Shown: positions 31,101 to 37,491 of the stretch, one piece after another
Numbering within the stretch: position 1 is the stretch's first letter
Layout: each line of letters opens with the position of its first letter
Assembly: GCA_001798165.1 (NCBI GenBank)
Contig: MGRL01000013.1
Coordinates: 1-37,491 of the forward strand
DNA: 37,491 nucleotides
Direction: 5' to 3'
Source of the DNA: Deltaproteobacteria bacterium RIFCSPHIGHO2_02_FULL_43_33
GTDB lineage: Bacteria; Desulfobacterota; GWC2-55-46; UBA9637
Made by a program: the position numbers and the translations under genes
The notes under the pieces: model-generated
Seen by the model: only the letters and a program-made list of their open reading frames with translations
The model's database searches: none
What the model was told of the DNA's origin: nothing

Positions 31101-31464
31101 GCGAACCGCTGACGGCTACTCTTATGAGGACAGATTTGCTTTAAATGCATTGGATACCGTCACCATGGATGCTCTGCTTAAAGCCAAGTGGACATCTGCG
31201 ATAGATGCCCTAAGTAATAAGGACACAACAAAGGCTTTAACCTACATACTATCTACAAGTAGGCCATCGTATCAGGAGATGTTTACTGCATTGATAAACC
31301 AGTTGCCGTCTATTATAGCAACTCAAACAGAGTTTAATCTTGTTTCCGTAACAGACGATGTTGCGAAATATGAACTCATAACCTTAGAAAATGGTGAAAC
31401 ATATTCTTATGAAGTAATCTTAAGAAAGGATGAAAATGGTCAATGGCTGATAGAAGGATTTTAG
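28105..31464 (+). CDS. Large secreted TIG/NHL-repeat protein
   Basis: 1119 residues. Signal peptide (to about 24), an N-terminal beta domain (about 60-190), an IPT/TIG domain (about 198-280, ISPTSGSVGTTVTITG), an NHL beta-propeller (about 282-600) with repeats like ITTVAGNGTYGFSGDGGPAT and NLFIADYGNNRIRKV, three more TIG domains (about 605-850), a Big-like region, and a C-terminal NTF2-like domain (about 1020-1119) ending in NGQWLIEGF. Such proteins are surface or secreted adhesion or carbohydrate-binding factors. It starts a block unrelated to respiration, though it lies between the oxidase and the dihaem gamma-like cytochrome. The TIG units are similar in DNA, so assembly collapse is possible. 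Confidence 0.8.
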   Translation: MTRINHFVISPFIFLLLFYSHAQAATIYHLHKERSDIREILQLSEAIPDARINALQSPQLKNQPPGEYLIKAFDTQAGVSNFPGVIPAGSTMTFSLWMKKTADFGAMHPLAKLYLNDATGTVLCSASAPSPLTTTLFNHKFTCTTPVDIAITLQDRFYLWVGVNMTIGLGANRVKAELDIEGTADGNYDSYIGISRHIVTGISPTSGSVGTTVTITGLNFGDTQGTSMVTFNGKQATVSSWSDTTIATSVPSGVSLSTGLVTVTINGITGNGLPFSVPLRSGYITTVAGNGSQTFSGDGGPAPYAGISPVDVAVDSEENLYIAGDSRIRKVDTYGTITTIAGTGESGFSGDGGPAIYAKLNASGLALDSAGNLYIAGDNRVRKISINGIITTVAGNGTYGFSGDGGPATSARLYYPSDVAVDSQGNLFIADYGNNRIRKVSLDGIMTTVAGNGGSGFSGDGGSAISAQVNPVDVAVDTQGNLYIADWNNNRIRKVDADGIITTVVGDETLTVLYQPAGIALDVYGNIYIADYGHERVKKFTIGGGITTVAGNGIHSSYGDGGRATSAAIVEPHGVALDGDGNLFIADWGCRIRKVGATITPVINSLFPTSGAVGTSVTISGSRFGTTQGTSTATFNGIAATSTSWNDTSIVTSVPTGASTGPVVVTVGGMSSNGVTFTVTPKITSLSPSSGQIGNVVSINGYNFGASQGTSSVTFNSIAAAPLTWSNTTITVPVPIGASTGPIVVTVNGMSSNEFLFTVTVPMSPEITSLSPASGPANSTITINGTNFGTTKGGSTVTLNGAPLSTTTWSDTSITALIPMEAATGPVIVTVNGLSSSSVTFTILTDTLAITYPNNGSVINRPDTVIIGRLPNITGDVGITVNGKIAMINGQDFAVNSVNLSIGENTITATMTDANGNTSSTSITVYTETQDAYVKLSSTLESSLAPMSTQLTLDTALPSPITETLLSIDGPASTSATPTTFPYTATLDIPGIYLATATGRTADGYSYEDRFALNALDTVTMDALLKAKWTSAIDALSNKDTTKALTYILSTSRPSYQEMFTALINQLPSIIATQTEFNLVSVTDDVAKYELITLENGETYSYEVILRKDENGQWLIEGF

Positions 31465-31499
31465 ATGTCCTACCTTACAAACTATAGGAGCATGAAACC

Positions 31500-32159
31500 A
31501 TGAAAACCGTATTGGTCGTATCTGTTTTGTTTTTAACTTTAACTCTAACCTCAACCCCATCCCACGCCTTCTGGTGGATGGGCTATCACAAGCCGGAATT
31601 CCATGGAAAAGTCATAGATGCGGAGACCAAAGAGCCGATTGAAGGAGCTGTGGTGGTAGCGGTGTATGAGAAAAAGTCCATAGGTATAGCCGAATCATAT
31701 TCAGTTGTTATAAATGTGAAAGAAGTTTTAACAGACAAGAACGGCGAGTTTCACATTCCATCGTATACGACAATCCTACAGCCATTATCGTGGGAATATG
31801 ATGTTGACTTTATTATCTTCAAACCCGGTTACGGCAGTTTCCCGGATGGGAGGATACAACCGCCAAAGGGTATGCAAACTCACAAAGCAACGCCAACCAG
31901 CTTTGAAGATTTTTTTTCGAGTGATTTTGGCATGGAGAAAGAGCTTTGGTGGAGTGAACCATACAAAATAGGTGCAGAGTATAAAAAGATTAAAGTCACC
32001 TTCGGCATTGTTGAACTGCCGAAACTCAAGACTTGGAAGGAGAGGAGTGATGCTAAGGCTATCTCACCAACTTTTTATGAAAAAGAGTGGCCACTTTTAC
32101 ATGAAATGATTAAAAAAGAAGATAAATGGTTAAAAAACAATAGAGGATGGAGAAGGTAA
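31500..32159 (+). CDS. Secreted protein with carboxypeptidase-regulatory-like domain
   Basis: 219 residues: signal peptide (to about 23, SHAF) and a beta-sandwich of the CarboxypepD_reg-like type (FHGKVIDAETKEPIEGAVVVAVY ... VLTDKNGEFHIPSY), with a long helical C-terminus rich in Lys and Trp. TAGGAGC precedes the ATG at 31500. It lies 35 bases after the TIG/NHL gene and 14 before the phospholipase-like gene, so the three look like one operon. Function unknown, probably extracytoplasmic. Confidence 0.75.
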   Translation: MKTVLVVSVLFLTLTLTSTPSHAFWWMGYHKPEFHGKVIDAETKEPIEGAVVVAVYEKKSIGIAESYSVVINVKEVLTDKNGEFHIPSYTTILQPLSWEYDVDFIIFKPGYGSFPDGRIQPPKGMQTHKATPTSFEDFFSSDFGMEKELWWSEPYKIGAEYKKIKVTFGIVELPKLKTWKERSDAKAISPTFYEKEWPLLHEMIKKEDKWLKNNRGWRR

Positions 32160-32173
32160 GAAGGTAAAAACAT

Positions 32174-34555
32174 ATGAAAAAGCTACATGGATTTATTTTA
32201 TTCGTTATATTGTGTCTTGCATTTCCTTTTGTGGCAGATGCTCTGGAAACAGACACCCACAAAGCAATCAACAAATATATTGCACGAAACACCCTGAATG
32301 GTTTTTCACTTGATTCTTATTTGAAAAATCAATTAGGCTTTGCAAATGGAATCGAAGAAGAATTTAAATCAACAGAAACAAAGAAAGCTTGGGATTGGGT
32401 CCAATTCGGCGGCGAATTTGAAGACATTCCCGCTTGGTATCTTCAATACATTCGTTCTTTAAACCACTTTCACAACCCCATTACAGAAGAGGGATTTAAG
32501 GGTAATTGTCTGCAAAGTTCATTGTGCGTATCATCCACTGTATGGGCGCTTATGCCGTTGGGAACGCAAAGCTCCCTTACTGGAAACTACTCATGGTATG
32601 ATGTGAGGGCATACTATTACACAGCGCTAACCGGAAAAGACTACAGCGGCAATATCATTGCCGCAGACAAAACACAACGGGATGCTTATTTTGCTCAAAC
32701 CTTCAGAGGTCTTGGTCAGTTGATGCATCTTATTCAGGATGCGTCAGTGCCGTCACATACGAGAAATGATTTTCATTTTATTAAAAACTATGAAGATTAT
32801 GCGAAATCATTCGTAGAACGCTTTGGAGTATCAACTCCGAATAACGCCGATTTTTATAATGGAACTATCAGCGCCATCACCTCCTTCATAGACACCAACC
32901 AATACACCGGCAGCAACCCTGTCGATGTCATAGGCAACACCATTGGCCTCTCAGAATACACCAATGCAAATTTCTTTAGTGAGGACACGATCTTTTCTTT
33001 CTCTTTTCCCTACCCCTCATGGTCAAATGTGGTTGAATATCCTCAAGACATGGGCAATGGAAAGAAAAGAACATATCTTAAAAAACTTGGGCAAGGGGAA
33101 GTCGTTGGTGATAAAACCGGCTATGGTGAACACATTGAACATCTTGCAGCAGGCAGATGGTTCTACAAATATCTTCCAGAGTTTATTAAGGGCTCAGGAT
33201 TAACCCTTGATGACAACGTATACAATAACTACGCCTCCCTTCTCCTCCCCCGCGCCGTAGGCTACTCAGCAGGTTTCTTAAACTACTTCTTCAGAGGGAA
33301 TTTCAAGATTACCAATGCCTCATACACCTCCACAAGCGTAACAATGCAGATAAAGAACAAGACCTATATAAACCCTTCCGAGCCTGCCAATTCAGCTATA
33401 GAGACCATGGGGCCTGGTAGTTTGATGGTGAGCTACAGCTATAAAGACAGCCAGAAGAATACTATTTATGGACTTTCAAGCTCTGTAAATGTTGATAATG
33501 TGCCGTCCGGATGCAACTCATATCTCAATATTACATTTCCCCTGAATGGTTCTATTCCCTCTGATGCCTCTGATGTATCATTTATTCTTATCTACCGAGG
33601 TGTATTGGGTAGTGAAAGTGATGCAATAGCGGCCAAAAAAGCACCTATTGTGGGCAGCACCAGAATAGCATACTATCATCAGCCGGGCGGCTTCGGCAGC
33701 GGGAATAATCCTTCATACATATACTCAATAGACCCGGATGGGCAGAATATTACGCAAATAACCAATGACTCGTATGGCTACACAGGGGATTTTAGCCCTG
33801 CATTATCCCCTGACGGCACCAAATTGGCCTTTTCAGCGACAGACGGTTATAAGAGAGATATAATAGTTGTAGACCTGACTTCTACTAATGCCTATCCAGG
33901 CAATATCATCCGCATCCTGGACAGCACACCATCAGGGAGTTCCTATAGCTATGATGAATCAAGCCCTTCATGGTCTCCTGATGGCACAGAGATAACGGCA
34001 ACGAGGTGGCAAGGGAGCTCTACAGATAGAGAAATAATAATATTTAATGTTGATACAGGTGAGTGGAGGCAGATAACCTCAAGCGCTGTAGTAGAACAGA
34101 TTGGAAAACTGGAATGGTCGCCGACAGAGTCAAGAATAGTCTACAGCGCAACCACTTCAGAATCAGGAAGCTCAAGAGATGACATATTCGTCATCAATAC
34201 AGACGGAAGCAACAAGATAAACCTTACAAATGACAACTATGCCGATACATCCCCCTCATGGTCGCCTGACGGAGCGCAGATACTCTTTAGTTCCAAAAGG
34301 GATGGGGGAAGCATTTATGATTTGTGGGTAATGGATGCTGACGGAAAAAATCCCAGACATATTACCGATTATACACAGAGTATCTACTCTTCTGCTTGGT
34401 CTCCTGACGGCGAACAGATTGTATTTAGCATAGGGACAGGGTATTCTGATCTCTACATTATAGATAGTGACGGAACATGCCCCTATGCATTGACAAATGA
34501 TAATTATTATAGTTATACTGCCCTAAACGGCTCTCCCAGTTGGGGGAGAAAGTAG
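32174..34555 (+). CDS. Zinc phospholipase C-like domain fused to TolB-type propeller
   Basis: 793 residues. Signal peptide (to about 24); an all-alpha domain (about 25-370) with zinc ligands laid out as in zinc-dependent phospholipase C/S1-P1 nucleases: His29 (DTHKAI), His98/His100 (LNHFHNP), His185 and Asp189 (LMHLIQDA), His195 and Asp199 (VPSHTRND). A beta-sandwich linker follows (about 375-490), then a TolB/PD40 beta-propeller (about 500-790) with repeats such as PSWSPDGTEI and SAWSPDGEQIVFS. Could cleave phospholipids or nucleic acids outside the cell while the propeller binds a partner. Both parts are intact and in one frame. ATG 32174 follows AAGAAGGTAA. Confidence 0.78.
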   Translation: MKKLHGFILFVILCLAFPFVADALETDTHKAINKYIARNTLNGFSLDSYLKNQLGFANGIEEEFKSTETKKAWDWVQFGGEFEDIPAWYLQYIRSLNHFHNPITEEGFKGNCLQSSLCVSSTVWALMPLGTQSSLTGNYSWYDVRAYYYTALTGKDYSGNIIAADKTQRDAYFAQTFRGLGQLMHLIQDASVPSHTRNDFHFIKNYEDYAKSFVERFGVSTPNNADFYNGTISAITSFIDTNQYTGSNPVDVIGNTIGLSEYTNANFFSEDTIFSFSFPYPSWSNVVEYPQDMGNGKKRTYLKKLGQGEVVGDKTGYGEHIEHLAAGRWFYKYLPEFIKGSGLTLDDNVYNNYASLLLPRAVGYSAGFLNYFFRGNFKITNASYTSTSVTMQIKNKTYINPSEPANSAIETMGPGSLMVSYSYKDSQKNTIYGLSSSVNVDNVPSGCNSYLNITFPLNGSIPSDASDVSFILIYRGVLGSESDAIAAKKAPIVGSTRIAYYHQPGGFGSGNNPSYIYSIDPDGQNITQITNDSYGYTGDFSPALSPDGTKLAFSATDGYKRDIIVVDLTSTNAYPGNIIRILDSTPSGSSYSYDESSPSWSPDGTEITATRWQGSSTDREIIIFNVDTGEWRQITSSAVVEQIGKLEWSPTESRIVYSATTSESGSSRDDIFVINTDGSNKINLTNDNYADTSPSWSPDGAQILFSSKRDGGSIYDLWVMDADGKNPRHITDYTQSIYSSAWSPDGEQIVFSIGTGYSDLYIIDSDGTCPYALTNDNYYSYTALNGSPSWGRK

Positions 34556-34557
34556 AT

Positions 34558-34591
34558 GGAAAATTTAGATTTTAAAATCGTAAATCATAAA
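34558..34591. repeat. Short intergenic repeat (GATTTTAAAATC type)
   Basis: GGAAAATTTAGATTTTAAAA and TCGTAAATCATAAAAG between the phospholipase-like and dihaem genes; units match those at 11962-12020. Confidence 0.5.
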
Positions 34592-34602
34592 AGGATGGTC
34601 AA

Positions 34603-36132
34603 ATGCCTATGAGAAAAAAGCTGTTATCCTTAATTGTTTTAAGCATCATGTTGATTCCAATTTCAGTGTTTGCTGCCCAGGGCAATAAAGAAAATGGAAA
34701 GACAATATACGACAAAAAATGCTGGTGGTGCCACGGCGAGAATGGGGCCGGCGATGGTCCGGCAGGCAAATTTTTAAACCCTCCGCCAAGGGATCTGACA
34801 GCAGGCTGGTATAAATTCAAGACAACGCCGTTTGACGAGATAACCCCTGCAGATGAAGACATATTCAGGATGATAAGCGGCGGTATGAATCACATCTCTC
34901 TCTGGAAAGGGATGTCAGGCACATCCATGCCTAACTGGGACGATGTGCTCAATGACCAGGAAAGATGGGACCTCGTTGCCTATATTAAGACATTCAGTGG
35001 GTTTGAGCAGCCGGCAAAAGGGCCGATTGATTATAAAGGCCGGATAAAATCATCCAAGGAAAGTGTTGAAAAGGGGAGAGAGACTTTTAAGAAGATGTGC
35101 GCTGAATGTCACGGCGAAGAGGGAATGGGCGACGGCACAAAGAAATTAAAAGATGACCTTGGTTTTAGGACCTGGCCGAGAAACCTGACAAAACCATGGA
35201 CATTCAGGGTTGATAATGATCCGAAAGAAATCTATACTCGTATCAGCAATGGAATACCAGGCACCCAGATGCCGTCTTTTGCAGACCCATCCAGCAAAAA
35301 GACGCTTTCTGATGAAGAAAGGTGGAATGTTGCACATTATGTGGCATCCATTGGAAATGATGTTAAGAGGCCAAAAGATGATACGGTTCTCAAGGCTGTG
35401 AGGCTTATGGGAGAACTTCCTGAGAAGGTTGATGACCCAAAATGGAATGAGGCAGAAGCAACAAGCTTCTGGTTTATCCCTCAGATAATTGCAAAAGAGA
35501 GATTCTTCACGCCCTCATTAGACAGCATAACAGCAAAGGCATTCTATAACGATAAAGAGATTTCAATACTACTTGAGTGGGATGACAGGACAAAGAGTAT
35601 TCCAGGCGATGAAAAGGCTAAGGAGATAGCAGAGGGAGATGTGCTTGAGGATAGCGTGGGAATTCAGCTTCCTGTAATAATACCCGAAGAGATGGAAAAG
35701 CCGTACTTCGGCATGGGCGACAGCGCTAAACCTGTTAATATATGGCAGTGGAAGAGCGGGAAAAAAGATTCCCCAGAGATTGTAAAGCTCCTGAATAGCA
35801 ATGGCTTCCAGAAGATTGAGCAAAGGGATGCGGCAAAGGCAGGATTAAAGGCATCCGGCGCGTATAATAACGGAACATGGCGGGTTGTCATGAAAAGGCC
35901 GCTTGCCACAGAAGAAAAAGGCAAGGATATACAATTTGCAGAAGGCAAGTATACGCCGGTTGCATTTGCCGCATGGGATGGGAGCAATGGAGAATCAGGT
36001 TCCAAGCATGTAATGACCACATGGGCATGGCTGCTCTTAAAGCCTGCAACGCCGAAGTCAACATATTTTATCCCTATTATTGTTGCCTTGCTGGTATTTG
36101 GCGGTGAGATTTTATTGGTAAGAAAGAAATAA
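34603..36132 (+). CDS. Dihaem cytochrome c fused to ethylbenzene dehydrogenase gamma-type domain
   Basis: 509 residues: signal peptide (to about 25), cytochrome domain 1 with CWWCH (Cys40, Cys43, His44), domain 2 with CAECH (Cys166, Cys169, His170), then an EB_dh-type haem b-binding beta domain (about 270-480; ITAKAFYNDKEISILLEWDD, AVQLP-like GIQLPVIIP, FAAWDGSNGESG) and a C-terminal transmembrane helix (about 485-504). EB_dh domains are gamma subunits of membrane-attached or periplasmic DMSO reductase-family enzymes (nitrite oxidoreductase, chlorate, selenate, ethylbenzene dehydrogenases). No molybdopterin alpha or Fe-S beta subunit is in the window, so its partner is elsewhere or it works as an electron hub for the bd-like oxidase. 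AAAGGATGG before ATG 34603. Confidence 0.85.
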   Translation: MPMRKKLLSLIVLSIMLIPISVFAAQGNKENGKTIYDKKCWWCHGENGAGDGPAGKFLNPPPRDLTAGWYKFKTTPFDEITPADEDIFRMISGGMNHISLWKGMSGTSMPNWDDVLNDQERWDLVAYIKTFSGFEQPAKGPIDYKGRIKSSKESVEKGRETFKKMCAECHGEEGMGDGTKKLKDDLGFRTWPRNLTKPWTFRVDNDPKEIYTRISNGIPGTQMPSFADPSSKKTLSDEERWNVAHYVASIGNDVKRPKDDTVLKAVRLMGELPEKVDDPKWNEAEATSFWFIPQIIAKERFFTPSLDSITAKAFYNDKEISILLEWDDRTKSIPGDEKAKEIAEGDVLEDSVGIQLPVIIPEEMEKPYFGMGDSAKPVNIWQWKSGKKDSPEIVKLLNSNGFQKIEQRDAAKAGLKASGAYNNGTWRVVMKRPLATEEKGKDIQFAEGKYTPVAFAAWDGSNGESGSKHVMTTWAWLLLKPATPKSTYFIPIIVALLVFGGEILLVRKK

Positions 36133-36378
36133 TAGTCTTGCTTAATGGGAAGTTTTTCAGGCGAAGGCACGTTTAGCGTGTCGAAGTCTGTAATAGGAAA
36201 AGTCACCCTCACACCAAAATCTTTGCTGTGAGGGTAAAGGTATAGGATGCCATATTTTAAATCTTTTTGCTGCAATATCAGATGAACCTCAGTCTAAGCT
36301 TTTACTTCTCAATATAGCACCGACCTGCTTTTTTGTATAAAAGAAGTAATCAAAAAATAATGCGCAAGGAGGTGGAGG
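36133..36378. other. Intergenic region with hairpins
   Basis: 246 bases without a gene. Contains a GGCACGTTTAGCGTGTC hairpin at about 36165-36181 and a 9-bp stem (ACCCTCACA 36205-36213 with TGTGAGGGT 36227-36235). Neither has a T tract. A TATAAA at about 36338 may be a -10 for the next gene, without a clear -35. Confidence 0.4.
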
Positions 36379-37491
36379 ATGTTTAAACGGATTCCTGCAT
36401 ATTTACTTGGATGTGTTATGGCTTTTTACCCCTTTTCTGGTATCTCAGCCCATACCGGCGCTGACGAAAGGCAAGAACTTATAATTGAGACCTCAGCAAA
36501 AAAATCTTCAGCCCCCATCATTGATAAAACCACAACAAATCGTATTCAGAAGACATATGGTAAATTCCCGGTCCATTTTATCCGAAATACTGGCCAGATA
36601 GATAAAAAGGTTAAGTTCTACGAAAGGGGCAGCGGCCACTCTATCTTTTTTGCTAAAGAAGGCGTATATCTGATGTTTCAAGCCCCAAATCCTGATTTTC
36701 AAATTCCAAAAAATAGACACGCAATCACAGCCTCGAAAGCCAAAACTCTAACCCCCGAACTTCTCAAACTTGTTCCTGTCGGCGCTAATAAAAATCCAGA
36801 AATAGTTGCTGACGATAAGCAGAAAGGCAAGGCCAACTACTTTATTGGCAATGACCCAAATAAATGGAGTACCAGTATTCCAGCATATAAGTCCATTATC
36901 TATAAAGAATTATATAAAGGTATAGATATGAAATTTTATGGAAACAACCAGCAGATGGAATATGATATTATTGTCAAGCCAAATGCAAACCCATCTCAAG
37001 TAAGGCTTTCTTATGAAGGAATTGAATCTTTAAATATTACTGGGGATGGAGACCTGGAGGTAGGCCTTAAGCAAGGTAAGCTAATCCATAAAAGGCCGTA
37101 TATTTATCAGGAGGTAAATGGCAAAAGGGTGCAAGTAAGCGGGAAATTCAAGGTTTTTCAGCCATTGCATACTGTTAATGGTTCACTTCTATTTTCCTAC
37201 GGCTTTCAAGTTGCCTCATACAATAAAAAATATCCACTTATCATAGACCCTGTGCTTAGCTATTCTACCTATCTTGGAGGCAGTGACAGCGATATGGGCC
37301 AGGGTATTACAGTTGATGGCTCCGGGAATGTTTATATAACAGGTACCACCTCTTCAATTGATTTTCCTGTTACAGGTATCTCTCCAAAAATCACAGGAGG
37401 GAGCGACGTCTTTGTTACAAAGATAAACGCAGCTGGTAATACCATCGAATATTCTACATATATTGGGGGCAACATGTCTGATGATGGGCGG
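36379..37491 (+). CDS. SBBP-repeat secreted protein, 3' truncated by window end
   Basis: 371 residues visible, still open at the window edge. AAGGAGGTGGAGG precedes the ATG at 36379. Signal peptide (to about 24), then the conserved N-terminal domain usually found with SBBP repeats (FIRNTGQIDKKVKFYERGSG, YFIGNDPNKWSTSIPAYKSI, YKGIDMKFYG, IIDPVLSYSTYLGGS) and the start of the SBBP beta-propeller (GQGITVDGSGNVYITGTTSS). Members are large extracellular proteins, often with C-terminal sorting domains. The end of the gene lies outside the window. Confidence 0.85.
   Translation, partial: MFKRIPAYLLGCVMAFYPFSGISAHTGADERQELIIETSAKKSSAPIIDKTTTNRIQKTYGKFPVHFIRNTGQIDKKVKFYERGSGHSIFFAKEGVYLMFQAPNPDFQIPKNRHAITASKAKTLTPELLKLVPVGANKNPEIVADDKQKGKANYFIGNDPNKWSTSIPAYKSIIYKELYKGIDMKFYGNNQQMEYDIIVKPNANPSQVRLSYEGIESLNITGDGDLEVGLKQGKLIHKRPYIYQEVNGKRVQVSGKFKVFQPLHTVNGSLLFSYGFQVASYNKKYPLIIDPVLSYSTYLGGSDSDMGQGITVDGSGNVYITGTTSSIDFPVTGISPKITGGSDVFVTKINAAGNTIEYSTYIGGNMSDDGR

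Noticed and set aside
28105-31464. Frameshift or tandem duplication error in the TIG/NHL gene
   Set aside because: The frame is open throughout and the repeated domains differ in sequence, as expected for the family.
36205-36235. Nine-base hairpin before the SBBP gene as a terminator
   Set aside because: No T run follows on either strand; described only as part of the intergenic region.

Overview
The window reads as a piece of a bacterial chromosome of moderate to low GC from a Gram-negative respiring organism. It has many Sec signal peptides, lipoproteins, about fourteen c-type haem motifs, two cytochrome b complexes and a cytochrome bd-like oxidase. Nothing in it fixes the taxon. The bd-like oxidase with its own cytochromes c, and the dihaem/ethylbenzene-dehydrogenase-type gamma protein, recall Nitrospirota respiratory loci. 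That is inference only. No tRNA, rRNA, CRISPR array, transposase or phage gene was seen.

Layout. 1-2500: a TPR protein, then a fused cytochrome b/c protein and a membrane-anchored NTF2-like protein. 2539-7142: a small reverse-strand membrane protein, then a tight run of cytochrome c maturation and thiol-redox genes (unknown membrane-anchored protein, CcmH-like, CX3CH cytochrome, two TlpA-like thioredoxins, CcdA-like). 7158-9131: a sharply bounded unit (consensus promoter, strong RBS, perfect terminator) encoding a divergent NosZ-type nitrous oxide reductase. 9151-17267: lipoprotein, cytochrome b6, a NosD-like beta-helix fused to a cytochrome c, subunit IV fused to cytochrome c, two Vgb-like beta-propellers and three cytochromes c, ending in a terminator. 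17364-23632: a cytochrome c with an extra CxxC, a four-gene Gld/Nos-type ABC system and a branched-chain-type substrate-binding protein. 23671-27974: three tiny membrane proteins (one on the reverse strand and apparently leaderless), the bd-like oxidase and two partner cytochromes c. 28105-37491: large secreted repeat proteins (TIG/NHL, zinc phospholipase C-like plus TolB propeller, SBBP) around a dihaem cytochrome fused to an ethylbenzene-dehydrogenase-type domain.

Working model (inference): quinol is oxidised by one or both cytochrome b/c complexes, neither of which has a Rieske protein in this window. Electrons pass through small periplasmic cytochromes to the NosZ-like enzyme, or to the bd-like oxidase when oxygen is present. 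CcmH, TlpA and CcdA-like proteins would supply haem attachment and copper-site thiol chemistry. NosD-cyt c and possibly the ABC system would support NosZ metallation. NosR, NosB and NosL were not seen.

Two results stand out. First, the NosZ-like protein keeps seven candidate CuZ histidines but appears to have moved one, and has Met in place of a CuA histidine. Second, degenerate short-period repeats sit in many intergenic gaps and run into the 5' ends of several genes for exported proteins, where they encode the N-terminal extension and even the hydrophobic core of the signal peptide.
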